The translations under genes were made by a program, and so were the position numbers. Under the pieces are notes generated by a model. That model searched no databases, was not told the origin of the DNA, and saw nothing but the letters and a program-made list of their open reading frames with translations. Of a DNA stretch of 52,894 nucleotides, positions 1 through 8,864 are shown piece after piece; positions within the stretch are counted from its first letter, which is position 1, and every line of letters starts with the position of its first letter. The stretch comes from Methanothrix harundinacea (GTDB taxonomy: Archaea; Halobacteriota; Methanosarcinia; Methanotrichales; Methanotrichaceae), in contig DAQG01000028.1 of the NCBI GenBank assembly GCA_002502785.1, positions 1 through 52,894 on the forward strand. Direction: 5' to 3'.

Positions 1-21
1 TTTCCGATCCTACAAGTTAAA

Positions 22-1101
22 TCACAATGCTATAGCCCCGTAGATCATCCCCATCGCCGTCGACAGGAGGACTACCAGGGAGATGTAGACACTCGCCCTC
101 TTCGATCCGATGATCCGCCATATGACAATCATGTTCGGAAGGCTCATGGAGGGACCGGCCAGGAGGAGGGCCAGGGCAGGACCCGGTGCCATCGCTCCAG
201 AGGAGTAGCCGAACATGGTGCCGACGATGGGAACCTCTAGGAGGGTCGGCATGTACAGTAGAGCTCCTATCACCGAGGCGACAAAGCAGGCGACGAAGTC
301 GCTCTCGCCGAAGACCATTTTTATCAGGTCCACGGGCAGATAGTAGCCGATGATGCCCGTTATGAGGGTCCCGACGAGTAACAGAGGAAAGATTCGCTTG
401 GCGAGCCACCAGGTCTCCCCGAAGAAGGAGGCTTTCTCCATATCGGAGAAGCGGGCGTTCAATAGCCACCCTGAGGCCAAGACCAGGATCCCGACTATGA
501 CGGCCTTGGGCAGGAGGACGAGACCCGATGTGGCGACGAGGAGGACGGCCACGAGAAGCCCCACGAAGAGGGGCGGGATGTATCCAGGCCTCTTATCCTC
601 CCCTCCGGATTCAGAGGGAGGGATCTCGCAGGTGGCCGTCCCTTCAGCTTCTTTTTGTCCCCTCTCGAAGATGGCGGCCATGACCAGCCCGATTATTACG
701 GCCATGGATACGGCAGCAGCGATCCGGGCCGCCCCCAACTCCAGCCCTAGGACCCGGGCCGTCAGGACCACGGCCAGGAGGTTTATGGCAGGGCCTGCAA
801 ATAAGAACGCAGTGGCTGGACCGATCCCGGCGCCCCGGCGGTGGATCCCCGCAAACATCGGGAGGATCGTACAGCTGCAGACCGCCAGGATGGTGCCGGA
901 GGTGGAGGCGACGGAGTAGCAAAGCCACTTGGGAGCGTCTTTACCGAAGTACTTCAGAACGGCCTCTCTCTGAAGGAGGGCGGCTATCGCACCGGCTATG
1001 AAGAAAGCCGGTATGAGACAGGTAAGGACGTGGGCAGAGAGGTACTCCATCAAGGCCTCAAAGCCCGCCTCCAGGGGTGGTAGGAGGATTTCTGGGTTCA
1101 A
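22..1101 (-). CDS. ArsP-type membrane permease (DUF318/COG0701)
   Basis: A 359-residue polytopic membrane protein of the ArsP/DUF318 permease family, whose members export organoarsenicals or are linked to other thiol-reactive solutes; the substrate here is unknown. Two hydrophobic halves are separated by a charged loop at about residues 148-170. The N-terminal half carries the family's Cys-x-Cys (C75, C77) followed by TILPMFAGIHRRGAG. The C-terminal half has LPTLLEVPIVGTMF-like sequence. Translation starts with TTG, preceded by GGTTGTGAT, which fits the ribosome binding site used elsewhere here. It lies 71 bp downstream of an ArsR regulator on the same strand, so metalloid or thiol stress control is a reasonable inference. 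Family assignment is firm; substrate is not. Confidence 0.85.
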   Translation of the reverse strand: MNPEILLPPLEAGFEALMEYLSAHVLTCLIPAFFIAGAIAALLQREAVLKYFGKDAPKWLCYSVASTSGTILAVCSCTILPMFAGIHRRGAGIGPATAFLFAGPAINLLAVVLTARVLGLELGAARIAAAVSMAVIIGLVMAAIFERGQKEAEGTATCEIPPSESGGEDKRPGYIPPLFVGLLVAVLLVATSGLVLLPKAVIVGILVLASGWLLNARFSDMEKASFFGETWWLAKRIFPLLLVGTLITGIIGYYLPVDLIKMVFGESDFVACFVASVIGALLYMPTLLEVPIVGTMFGYSSGAMAPGPALALLLAGPSMSLPNMIVIWRIIGSKRASVYISLVVLLSTAMGMIYGAIAL

Positions 1102-1172
1102 AGCATCACAACCGAAGAACTTTGGAAGATGTAATCGTCGCTAATATCAGTCAACTCCTGTTATCCTCTAAT

Positions 1173-1505
1173 TCATCTGTCGGAGCCGATCAAAAACTCT
1201 TCAGCCTTCTTCAGCTCCGAAATCTCTTCGAGTGCTAGAGAGTCCACCTCTCGCAGAAGGTCGAAGAGCCTTGGGTTCTTCACCTTGTAGAGGGTCCGCT
1301 TGCCGTCGACTCGTCTCTCCAATATTCCAGCCTCGAAAAGAATGGCAAGGTGCTTGGATATAGTGGACTGGGCCCGACCGAAGGCGGGGACGATCTCGCA
1401 AACACACCGCTCCTCTTCGCCGAGGAACTCTACGATCTCAAGCCTGATAGGGTCAGAGAGGGAGCTGAGGATCTTAACTCGCCAGTTGGTAGCCGATCGT
1501 CTCAT
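1173..1505 (-). CDS. ArsR-family metal-responsive repressor
   Basis: A 110-residue winged-helix regulator of the ArsR/SmtB family. The N-terminal DPIRLEIVEFL is the usual first helix. The CVCEI motif (C34, C36) at the start of the recognition region is the alpha-3 thiol site that binds As(III), Sb(III) or Cd/Pb in many members. The recognition helix is QSTISKHLAIL and the wing GKRTLYKV. ATG start, weak ribosome binding site, with an AT-rich TATA-like element about 30 bp upstream, so the leader should be short. It precedes the ArsP-like permease on the same strand and probably represses a two-gene operon. The metal specificity is inferred from the Cys-x-Cys only. Confidence 0.88.
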   Translation of the reverse strand: MRRSATNWRVKILSSLSDPIRLEIVEFLGEEERCVCEIVPAFGRAQSTISKHLAILFEAGILERRVDGKRTLYKVKNPRLFDLLREVDSLALEEISELKKAEEFLIGSDR

Positions 1506-1535
1506 AGTAACAGAAGCTTACAAGGACGTATCTAC

Positions 1536-1543
1536 ATATATAC
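1536..1543 (-). promoter_or_regulatory. TATA-like element of the arsR-permease operon
   Basis: An alternating AT stretch (minus strand TGTATATATG) lies about 30 bp upstream of the arsR ATG, the right place for an archaeal TATA box with a very short leader. The surrounding AT-rich sequence is roughly symmetric and could also hold the repressor operator. Position and composition are the only evidence. Confidence 0.4.
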
Positions 1544-1569
1544 ATATCGCAGTATAGCAAGATAAGATT

Positions 1570-2222
1570 GAAGCTTAGTATTAATGACCGCAGACGCAAT
1601 TGAGCCATAGTCAGAGCTACAAGTAGCGGAATAGAATTTAGATTCGCGCTCCTTAGTTTAGCATTTTTAAGTTGGCGTTATATGCCATAAACGCTAACTT
1701 TTAGGATGTGCAGGCCGAATCCGGGAAAGGGGGCTGTGGTTAGCGAATTCGACAGATGGCGGTTTTCGTTTTGCTCCTGTCAAACTCTTCAAAATTCTGA
1801 AACAAATTTGTATGATGAACCGGCCGGGATAAAAATGGCGACTTGTGCAAGAAATAAAGATCACTGATATTAGTGTGATTGTGCGTAGGTTTTTCGAAAT
1901 CCTCTTAAATAGTTACGTGTTTAGCTCCCCCTGAATCGATTGCATGATGCTGTTTTTGATTACTGAATTCACGTCGACAAACAACTTGTGGCAAGAAGAA
2001 AAACAACATCTATCGCCGCAGTTACTCGAAATTAACTCACCGGAACTAACCACATGAGAGACCAAGAAATGGCTTTGCTGATGCTGATTGAGATGAGCTA
2101 AACACATACTTAAATAGAATTGAATACTCACACTTTACGGGAAAGACAGCGGTCTAACACATCATTCAAACGGACGCGGCGCTTGCGATCACTCAGACTG
2201 ATACGTGGTTCGGAGGGATAGT
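1570..2222. other. Non-coding gap with one inverted repeat
   Basis: About 650 bp without a convincing gene. The only long open frame (1913-2131, minus) has no recognisable features and poor composition. The stretch is AT-richer than the flanking arsR operon. It holds an 11-bp inverted repeat at 1669-1700. It looks like the left edge of the accessory island. Confidence 0.5.
1669..1700. repeat. 11-bp inverted repeat, terminator- or operator-like
   Basis: AAGTTGGCGTT and AACGCTAACTT form an 11-bp stem with one G.T wobble around a 10-nt loop, followed on the plus strand by TTTT. It could be an operator, a weak terminator or the end of a lost mobile element. Nothing nearby decides between these. 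Confidence 0.4.
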
Positions 2223-2942
2223 ATGATATCGAAACCAGATAATCAAAAGGCGGTTCAAACAGCGTCCCCTCGCCAGTGGATCGCTTTAGTTGTGGTGTAT
2301 CTCTCCATACCACTAGTTCTATTGGTGTGCGGAGGGGATTTCGGTTGGTGGCAGGCGTGGGTTTATGCCTTCCTGTTCGTGGTCGCCGGTATCGGGGGGC
2401 GCATATGGGCGGAACGGCGGCATCCGGGGTTGTTGGCCGAACGACAAAATATTGAGAAGATCCAAAGTGCAAAGGCTTGGGACAAGGTGCTTGCTCCGCT
2501 GATGGCGCTGAGTGTAAGTTTCCCACTGGTCATTGTGGCAGGGCTGGATCACCGCCATGGCTGGTCACCCGTATTTCCGCTATGGCTCATCGTGCTCGGC
2601 TTCATCTTGATATCGCTCGGATACGCTTTCGCTGACTGGGCATTGGTAGAGAACCGCTTTTTCTCCAGCACGGTACGTATTCAGACGGATAGAGGGCATG
2701 CGGTGTGCGACAGCGGCCCATACCGGATCGTGCGGCATCCGGGCTATGCTGGAAATATTCTGCCGCTGGCGGGCATTGTGCTGGCATTAGGCTCGATATG
2801 GACACTCATACCGGCGACGGTGGCGCTGATCATTACCGTGATTAGAACCACGCTGGAAGACCGGACTCTACAGGATGAACTGCCGGGGTATCAGGATTAT
2901 GCACAGCGCGTGCGCTATCGGTTGATTCCTGGGATTTTCTGA
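2223..2942 (+). CDS. Isoprenylcysteine carboxyl methyltransferase-like membrane protein
   Basis: A 239-residue integral membrane methyltransferase of the ICMT/PEMT-like family (SAM-dependent methylation of a lipid, isoprenoid thiol or other hydrophobic substrate). About five hydrophobic segments precede the C-terminal signature: GPYRIVRHPGYAGNIL, then a helix, then LEDRTLQDELPGYQDYAQRVRYRLIP, holding the RHP...Y motif and the conserved E and Y residues of the SAM site. The ATG at 2223 is chosen because CGGAGGGA lies just upstream; an in-frame GTG at 2205 is less likely. Codon use looks bacterial and unlike the core genes, and there is no functional partner nearby, so lateral transfer is likely. 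The substrate cannot be told. Confidence 0.82.
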   Translation: MISKPDNQKAVQTASPRQWIALVVVYLSIPLVLLVCGGDFGWWQAWVYAFLFVVAGIGGRIWAERRHPGLLAERQNIEKIQSAKAWDKVLAPLMALSVSFPLVIVAGLDHRHGWSPVFPLWLIVLGFILISLGYAFADWALVENRFFSSTVRIQTDRGHAVCDSGPYRIVRHPGYAGNILPLAGIVLALGSIWTLIPATVALIITVIRTTLEDRTLQDELPGYQDYAQRVRYRLIPGIF

Positions 2943-2970
2943 GGGCATCACTCCGCGATGCGATTTTGGT

Positions 2971-2995
2971 AGAGGGGTTGGGATATATCCCCTCT
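2971..2995 (+). terminator. Hairpin downstream of the methyltransferase
   Basis: AGAGGGG and CCCCTCT form a 7-bp stem with an 11-nt loop, 29 bp after the methyltransferase stop codon. No long T run follows, so a terminator role is only suggested by position. Confidence 0.35.
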
Positions 2996-3114
2996 CCCTG
3001 CGACGATGTTTAAGAGAAGCACTCAAAAATATCTTGCTTTTAGATCTTATAATGAATTACTCGAATTTGAAAAACAGAATCCCACTAGGGGGAGACGATC
3101 AAACCTAAACTTGA

Positions 3115-3587
3115 AAGGTAGCTTCTTTATTTGATGTCAAAAACGGTTTATCATCTGATAGGGTTTTGATATAGAAGAAAGCCAGAAAAATGAATATTTT
3201 ATAATATATATAAGGCCATCTCAAACGTATCAAGGTTCAATAGCAGGATATGTCGATAAACGGGATGTAGATGAAAAGTACATTTTTGGAGAAAATACAA
3301 TCTACGTGTCGACAGATGGACAAGGGAGTCATACATATTCTTACGTATCTTCGTTTAAATTCATCCCAAATAGCAATGTGTCAGTATTGATCCCTAAAAG
3401 AGATATGAGCTTGAACGAAAAATTATATTATTCATTATATATAACAATGAACCGATTTAGATATTCTTATGGGAGAAAACCTAAAGGCGATAGATTAAAG
3501 AAATTATTAATTCCCGATATCCCTCCAGATTTTGTTTATGATAACGTGTTTGAAAGCGTTTTAGATGAATGGCGTAAAGTCTTTTAA
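3115..3587 (+). pseudogene. Remnant of a restriction-modification specificity (TRD) protein
   Basis: AT-rich remnant of a type I S-subunit-like target recognition domain (also found fused to type II methylases). Frame 1 (3115-3171) reads KVASLFDVKNGLSSDRVLI then stops. The match continues in another frame from about 3162: YIRPSQTYQGSIAGYVDK, YVSTDGQGSHTYSYV and NRFRYSYGRKPKGDRLKKL, ending at 3587 with LDEWRKVF. These blocks (LFD-K-G, the GRK-RL region) are typical of one TRD plus its conserved helix. The gene has lost its N-terminal half and carries a frameshift near 3162-3171, so it is not a working specificity subunit. No methylase or nuclease partner is present. A 93-residue open frame from GTG 3306 may still be translated. 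Confidence 0.7.
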
Positions 3588-4039
3588 TGGCCGACTGCTA
3601 ATAAAATAACAATTCTAAATCAGAACTTTCGGTGCAAGCCTAAGACTTTACGTGCAGGGCGGGGTTTACGTACAAAGCCCGCCGCCTCCGCATCCCTCTA
3701 CCTCGCCCCCGCTTCCATCCTCCGCACCTCTCGGAGCTTTGCCGCCTCGTCTCGCAGATTCCGGGCCTTCGCTCTCGGTTTCGTACCGGTAATAACTTCC
3801 AAGTTGCAAGCTGCGGGGTGCGCCGCCTTAGTCGTCCTGGTTTGTAGGACAGCCATCCAAACACATTGAATTATTCAACCGCATAATATTGTCCCAAAAT
3901 ACATGAACACAGCAATCCTTTGTCGGTTATTTGCTAATCCCCGCAGCAGAGCTGCGGGGTATTTGTTAAAAATAATCGAAGTCCTCCTAATACTATGGAC
4001 TGGAGCGTTGATGCAGAAAGCCAGATATATGATTAATTT
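3588..4039. other. Gap with a GC-rich patch and hairpin
   Basis: About 450 bp without a supported gene. The middle (about 3650-3840) is a GC-rich patch set in AT-rich flanks, an abrupt change suggesting inserted or degraded sequence. The minus-strand open frame there (3640-3864) is arginine-rich with no family features and is probably not a gene. CTGCGGGGT occurs near 3810 and again inside the hairpin at 3939-3959. Confidence 0.45.
3939..3959. repeat. Perfect 9-bp GC hairpin (REP-like or terminator)
   Basis: CCCCGCAGC, a 3-nt loop AGA, then GCTGCGGGG form a perfect 9-bp stem, flanked by TTATTTG on the left and TATTTG on the right. A second CTGCGGGGT lies about 130 bp upstream. This is typical of REP-like palindromes and could also stop transcription from either side. 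Confidence 0.5.
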
Positions 4040-5482
4040 TTATATTATTTTTATACGTCTCAGATTCATCACCTCATTTCTGATGTCCTCATTTATACCT
4101 ATAAGCACCAAACCATAAATTAGTGCACCAATAACGACTTCTATTAAAACTTGCGGTAAACTGCATTCGCTAAAAGATGAACTTATTATATAAACGATTA
4201 ATGACATGATAACTGAAGCGAGTAAGATTGCCCATAATAATGTGTAATTAATATTAATTTTAATAATATTTTTCACATATTTCACTCCAAGTACCGATGC
4301 GACAAATACTGTAATGAGTGTTGCAACTGCAGCCCCCTCTATGCCATATATTTGAACTAAGAACCAGTCAAGTAATATATTCAGCATTGCGGTAACGGAC
4401 CTGACACGAAATACGAGATCGGGATGATTGATTCCTTGGAGGTATTGCAGCATTAAATTGCTCAAAATCTGAAATATTCTCATAAAAAGTATAATTATCA
4501 ACGCCAAAGTTCCGCTTGAGAAGCTTGCTCCATATCCATAATATAATAAATTCTTTCCCAATATAATACCTCCAAATAGTATCGGAACGGCCAAAATCAG
4601 TGAGTAGGTGATTGCCATTTCGAGAGACTGCTCAACATAACTCCAATTACCATCGGTGCTCCACCGTGATATTTTTGGGAACATCGTGGTCCATATTGCA
4701 TTTGAAACGAAAAGACTTATTGAAGAAAAAGACCATATTGCTCCATAAATTCCCGCATCGCCCTTTGAAAGAAACATGCCTATAATAATTAAATCCGCAT
4801 ATTCAAAAATCATACCTCCAACACCATTCAAAAACGTAAATATAGAATAAGAAAGAAGACTCTTTATGTGCCTATAACGACAAATTACTGGTTTTACTCT
4901 TATGTCATATCGGATAGAAGAATAAAGAATTATTAAAATTCCGGAAATTATACCAAATACATATCCATAGATTAATCCAAATAATTGCCAGCCAAAAAAT
5001 ACAAGCAGTACTTGTACAGAAAGACGCCCAAAATTATTGAAGAGGGCCGATAGCGCAGATAACTTTATGTGATCCAAACCTACGATAACGCAAGAAAAAA
5101 ACGAATTGAGAATATTAAGTCCTATTACTAAAAACAAGATACTGAGGATATTCATACCAATGAGATTATTAAAGTAATCTCTAAATACGTAAATAATAAT
5201 AATAATAATTACATAAGTAACGATTCTGGTAAAAACCGAACCTGTCCAATATTCTCCTCGCTCCATTCCTTCACTTATTCGCTTTGTGGTCGCGGCCCCC
5301 AATCCTGCATCGGAAAATAGGGTTAATATTCCACAAACTGACAAAAATATATAATACATCCCTAAAATGTCCTTTCCAAGCACGTGGGCGAAATACATAG
5401 TGCTTAAAAATCCCATGATTGTTACTGCAATTGTCGCACCAAAGATTGTTATCGCTTCTTGTTGAATTTTCTTTTTTATCAT
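4040..5482 (-). CDS. Polysaccharide flippase (Wzx/MATE-like, MOP superfamily)
   Basis: A 480-residue protein with about 12-14 hydrophobic segments, typical of lipid-linked oligosaccharide flippases. Such proteins move undecaprenyl- or dolichol-linked glycans across the membrane for surface polysaccharide or glycoprotein assembly. The N-terminus has the usual ATIAVTIMGFLSTMYFAHVLG pattern (first helix) and LFSDAGLGAATTKRIS, and the C-terminal half has a second set of helices. The gene is strongly AT-rich, with Asn, Ile and Lys codons ending in A or T, unlike the GC-rich neighbours. A run of ATA/ATT codons at about 5190-5210 encodes poly-isoleucine. No glycosyltransferase is adjacent, so it is an isolated, probably transferred gene. 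ATG start without a clear ribosome binding site. Confidence 0.85.
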   Translation of the reverse strand: MIKKKIQQEAITIFGATIAVTIMGFLSTMYFAHVLGKDILGMYYIFLSVCGILTLFSDAGLGAATTKRISEGMERGEYWTGSVFTRIVTYVIIIIIIYVFRDYFNNLIGMNILSILFLVIGLNILNSFFSCVIVGLDHIKLSALSALFNNFGRLSVQVLLVFFGWQLFGLIYGYVFGIISGILIILYSSIRYDIRVKPVICRYRHIKSLLSYSIFTFLNGVGGMIFEYADLIIIGMFLSKGDAGIYGAIWSFSSISLFVSNAIWTTMFPKISRWSTDGNWSYVEQSLEMAITYSLILAVPILFGGIILGKNLLYYGYGASFSSGTLALIIILFMRIFQILSNLMLQYLQGINHPDLVFRVRSVTAMLNILLDWFLVQIYGIEGAAVATLITVFVASVLGVKYVKNIIKININYTLLWAILLASVIMSLIVYIISSSFSECSLPQVLIEVVIGALIYGLVLIGINEDIRNEVMNLRRIKII

Positions 5483-5502
5483 AGTAAACGTGTCCCTTAC
5501 TC

Positions 5503-5510
5503 AATATAAA
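5503..5510 (-). promoter_or_regulatory. TATA box of the flippase gene, implying a near-leaderless mRNA
   Basis: TTTATATT on the minus strand is centred about 24 bp upstream of the flippase ATG. Archaeal transcription usually begins about 25 bp after the TATA box, so the transcript would start at or beside the start codon, which fits the missing ribosome binding site. Confidence 0.45.
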
Positions 5511-5745
5511 AATTCAGCCTTGACCTACGTCCCAAATTAATGCCCTTGTATCCAGAACATTTCCGGGTATCATAGTGAGCCCATAAATATCCATTGATCA
5601 TTGGTTTTTTATGTAATCGCAATATCCTATGGTCCTAAACGTGCCGTCCTCAACTTAGAAAGTACTAACGATCGACTTAGATGGTGCTTTTTATGTTGGA
5701 AACATCCTCAAAACGGAGCGAAAATGCTTCATAACGTGTCATCCA

Positions 5746-7551
5746 TCACACCACCGTCACGCTCTTCGCCAGGTTTCGCGGCTTGTCTATCGGCAGACCT
5801 CTCGCATCGGCGGTGTAGTAGGCGAGCAGCTGGAGCGCCACAGTGCAGAGAATCGAGGAAAATACGGGCCTCGCCCCAGGGATCTCGACGACGGTGGTGG
5901 CGATCTTGGAAATGTCGGGATCGCCTTCAGAAGCAAAAGCGATGACATCTGCGCCTCTTGCCCTCACCTCCTTGATGTTGGCCTGGATCTTCTTGCCGTG
6001 AGTTGCGAGAGCCACCACAGGAGTCCCATCGGTGATCAGGGCTAGAGGACCGTGCTTTAGCTCGCCAGCAGGGTAGCCCTCCGCGGGAATGTAAGAGATC
6101 TCCTTCATTTTGAGGGCCCCTTCAAGGGCGATGGGATAGAGAAAATCCCGACCGATGAAGAAGTACTGGTTGCTTTTTGAATTCTGCTCTGCAATCTCTC
6201 GTATTGAGTCTCGCCCGTCCAGCACCTCCTGGATCTGACCCGGCAGCCTTGTCAGCTCCACCAGCATTTTTCTGGCATTTTCGTAGCTCAGATAATTCCT
6301 GGCCCTGCCCAGCCTTATGGCCAGTAGGATCAGAGCCACCAGCTGGCCTGTGAAGGTCTTTGTGGCTGCGACTCCAATCTCCGGGCCACATCGGGTGTAG
6401 ATCGTCCCGTCTACCATATTCGTCACGGTGCACCCCACGACGTTTGTTATGGCGAGGCGCTTCACTCCGAAGGTGCTGGCCTTCTTCAGAGCATTCAGAG
6501 TGTCGGCGGTCTCGCCGGACTGGGTAATGCTCAATAGGAGGGTTCCCGGCTTTAGAAGGATATGCTGGAACTCCGAGGCGACTTCGATGTCGACCGGTAG
6601 GCCTGCGGCTTTGGGATATAGATACTTGGCCAGGAGGCCAGCATGATAAGAAGTACCACAGGCGATGATCGAAACTCTATCAAGCGCCTTTATCTCTTCG
6701 TTTGTGAGCCCTATATCCATCCGAACCTCACCATCGATCTCTGAAGTCCTGGATGCAAAGGTCTCTTGGATCGCCCTGGGCTGTTCGTGAATCTCTTTGA
6801 GCATGAAATGCGGATATCCGGCCTTCTCGGCGGCGTCGACGTCCCAGTTCACTCTCTCCAAATCGAAGGGTAGAGATTTTCCATCAATATCTCTCAGAGT
6901 TACAGTCTCTGCATCGATTATGGCGATCTCACCATCCTTCATCCTGATGACATCCCGGGTGTAAGGAAGAAGGGCAGAGACATCGGAAGCCACGTAGTTT
7001 GCACCTTTCCCAACGCCGATCACAAGCGGGCTTTCCTTCCTGGCGCAAACGAGGCGTGGCGAGCCCTTGGCCAGGACCGCAATCGCGAAGGACCCCACTA
7101 CCTGAGAGACCGCCGACGCGACCGCCTCTGCGAGGTCTCCTCTATAGCAAGATCCGATCAGGTGAGCTAAGACCTCGGTATCCGTCTCGGACCTGAACTC
7201 GAACCCCAGTCTAATAAGTTGCTCTTTCAACCCCAGGTAGTTCTCGATTATGCCGTTGTGGACCACGGCTACGTCGTCAGATATGTGAGGATGGGCGTTC
7301 ACGGCTGTAGGGGGACCATGTGTAGCCCATCTGGTGTGACCTATGCCCATGTTCTCCCCGGGAGACCCGATGTCACGATAAATCTTCTCGAGGTCTGCTA
7401 TACTGCCTGCGGATTTGACGACCTGAATTTCGCCATCGGAAATTACCGCCACACCTGCAGAGTCGTATCCGCGGTACTCCAACCTTTTCAGAGTGTCGAA
7501 AAGGATGGGACCCGCCTTCTCATGGCCCGCATATCCGACTATACCGCACAT
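5746..7551 (-). CDS. glmS: Glutamine-fructose-6-phosphate aminotransferase (isomerizing)
   Basis: A 601-residue enzyme making glucosamine-6-phosphate from fructose-6-phosphate and glutamine, the first committed step to UDP-GlcNAc. It begins with MCGIVGYAG, so Cys2 after methionine removal is the N-terminal nucleophile of the class II glutaminase domain. HTRWATHG and the NGIIEN motif follow. Two SIS domains occupy the C-terminal half, with SQSGETADTLNALK and GPEIGVAATKTFTGQL, and the protein ends in PRNLAKSVTVV, the usual C-terminus. Full length. The start codon lies one base after the stop of the upstream nucleotidyltransferase gene, whose final codons contain GGGTGATC that serves as ribosome binding site, so the two genes are translationally coupled. 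Confidence 0.97.
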   Translation of the reverse strand: MCGIVGYAGHEKAGPILFDTLKRLEYRGYDSAGVAVISDGEIQVVKSAGSIADLEKIYRDIGSPGENMGIGHTRWATHGPPTAVNAHPHISDDVAVVHNGIIENYLGLKEQLIRLGFEFRSETDTEVLAHLIGSCYRGDLAEAVASAVSQVVGSFAIAVLAKGSPRLVCARKESPLVIGVGKGANYVASDVSALLPYTRDVIRMKDGEIAIIDAETVTLRDIDGKSLPFDLERVNWDVDAAEKAGYPHFMLKEIHEQPRAIQETFASRTSEIDGEVRMDIGLTNEEIKALDRVSIIACGTSYHAGLLAKYLYPKAAGLPVDIEVASEFQHILLKPGTLLLSITQSGETADTLNALKKASTFGVKRLAITNVVGCTVTNMVDGTIYTRCGPEIGVAATKTFTGQLVALILLAIRLGRARNYLSYENARKMLVELTRLPGQIQEVLDGRDSIREIAEQNSKSNQYFFIGRDFLYPIALEGALKMKEISYIPAEGYPAGELKHGPLALITDGTPVVALATHGKKIQANIKEVRARGADVIAFASEGDPDISKIATTVVEIPGARPVFSSILCTVALQLLAYYTADARGLPIDKPRNLAKSVTVV

Positions 7552-7552
7552 C

Positions 7553-8749
7553 TCAGATCACCCTGCTGCCCCTTTCGATCCACCCGCGAAGCTCAGTCCC
7601 CGAACCGATCTTGGATCCCGTCCCCACCATCGTCCCTGGATGGATCAGCACCCTTCCACCCACCACCACGTTGTCTGCTACCACCGCACCGAACTCCGCA
7701 CGATGAAGCTCGTCTTCTATCGGCACCACCGATTCGCCCGATTCCACTATCAGATGATCACCGAAGCTGGAACTTGCCCCAAGAATCGAGCTTGATACGA
7801 CCGTTCCCGCCCCAATTCTCGCGCCGTTCATGATTATGCTGTTCCTGATCTCGGTGTGAGAGCCGATCTTCACTGAGTCACCGATGGAGGTCGTCGGAAG
7901 GACTGTCACGTTCGGTCCCAAATCGCAGTTTTTGCCGATGGAAACGGGGCCTACAATGTAAGATCCTGACCTCACGACGCTTCCCTGCCCGATCTCAACC
8001 GGGCCGCGGAACCACGCCCCCTCCTCAATCTCGCCCTCGATACTGGGCTCACCGATTCCGGGAACGCTGCTGTTTGCCTCCAAAAGGTCCCAGGCAAATA
8101 TGGCATCTGCCCAGACGCCGTTGGTTATCTTGGCCCTCACATCGCGGCCTTCCTCGATCATGTGGGCGATGGTCTGGGTCAGCTCATAAGATCCTCTCTC
8201 AGATATCGGCGTGTTGGGCAGCTCTTCAAAGATTTCCGGGCTGAACATGTAGACACCTGTGTTGAGGATGCCCGAGCAGGGGCGACCTGGCTTCTCCACT
8301 ATTCTGGTCACCTTTCCCCGTTCCACGGTCAGCACGCCGTAATCTCCAGCGTGCTCCCGGACAGCGGCCAGTATTACGTTCTCTCCATCTGCCAGCAGGA
8401 CGTCCTCTATGGCCTGCTCGTCGACCAGATTATCGCCGTTGACCACCAGGATAGGACCATCAACGTGAGGTCTGACCTTGCTCAGGGCATCGGCGGTGCC
8501 GAGCTGCTCGTCTTGGATCAAGTAATCAATCTTCACACCGTAGTGGACGCCGTCGCCGAAGTAGTCCATGATCCGCTCTTTCTGGTAGCCGACAACAACC
8601 ACCAGATCACGCACCCCATTCGCCGCTAAAGCCCCGATTACGTGCTCCATGAAAGGCTTGTTCCTCACGGAGAGCATGACCTTGGACCTCGTCTGGGTCA
8701 GAGGTCTACATCTCCTTCCCTCTCCTGCTGCCAGTATAACCGCTTTCAC
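7553..8749 (-). CDS. Bifunctional sugar-1-phosphate nucleotidyltransferase/acetyltransferase, GlmU-like copy 1
   Basis: A 398-residue protein with an N-terminal nucleotidyltransferase domain (residues 1 to about 225; AVILAAGEGRRCRPLTQTRSK signature region, GTADALS, VNGDN) and a C-terminal left-handed beta-helix of hexapeptide repeats (about 245-398). In archaea this architecture covers glucosamine-1-phosphate N-acetyltransferase/UDP-GlcNAc pyrophosphorylase and glucose- or mannose-1-phosphate transferases. The position directly before glmS favours UDP-GlcNAc synthesis. GTG start with GGTTGTGATC upstream. A paralogue lies immediately upstream, so one of the two may use another sugar phosphate. 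The consensus signature arginine is followed by Cys (RRCRPLT), a small deviation. Confidence 0.9.
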   Translation of the reverse strand: MKAVILAAGEGRRCRPLTQTRSKVMLSVRNKPFMEHVIGALAANGVRDLVVVVGYQKERIMDYFGDGVHYGVKIDYLIQDEQLGTADALSKVRPHVDGPILVVNGDNLVDEQAIEDVLLADGENVILAAVREHAGDYGVLTVERGKVTRIVEKPGRPCSGILNTGVYMFSPEIFEELPNTPISERGSYELTQTIAHMIEEGRDVRAKITNGVWADAIFAWDLLEANSSVPGIGEPSIEGEIEEGAWFRGPVEIGQGSVVRSGSYIVGPVSIGKNCDLGPNVTVLPTTSIGDSVKIGSHTEIRNSIIMNGARIGAGTVVSSSILGASSSFGDHLIVESGESVVPIEDELHRAEFGAVVADNVVVGGRVLIHPGTMVGTGSKIGSGTELRGWIERGSRVI

Positions 8750-8864
8750 GCAAGATCACAACCGGGATAGTCTAACGATGGCTTGGTTTTCGGTATTTGG
8801 CTTTATACTTTTCCAGGATATGCTGAATCTTTGAGCAGATATCCGGAGACCTTTCCCAAAAAGA

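Noticed and set aside
1669..1700. Inverted repeat considered as an integron attC-like site
   Set aside because: The stem has some resemblance to GTTA-type cassette ends, but no integrase, second site or cassette structure is present.
1913..2131. 72-codon minus frame upstream of the methyltransferase
   Set aside because: AT-rich with Cys, His and Gln clusters but no recognisable domain or ribosome binding site.
3640..3864. Arginine-rich 74-codon frame in the GC patch
   Set aside because: No family features, no ribosome binding site and biased composition; most likely the reverse of a GC-rich non-coding patch.
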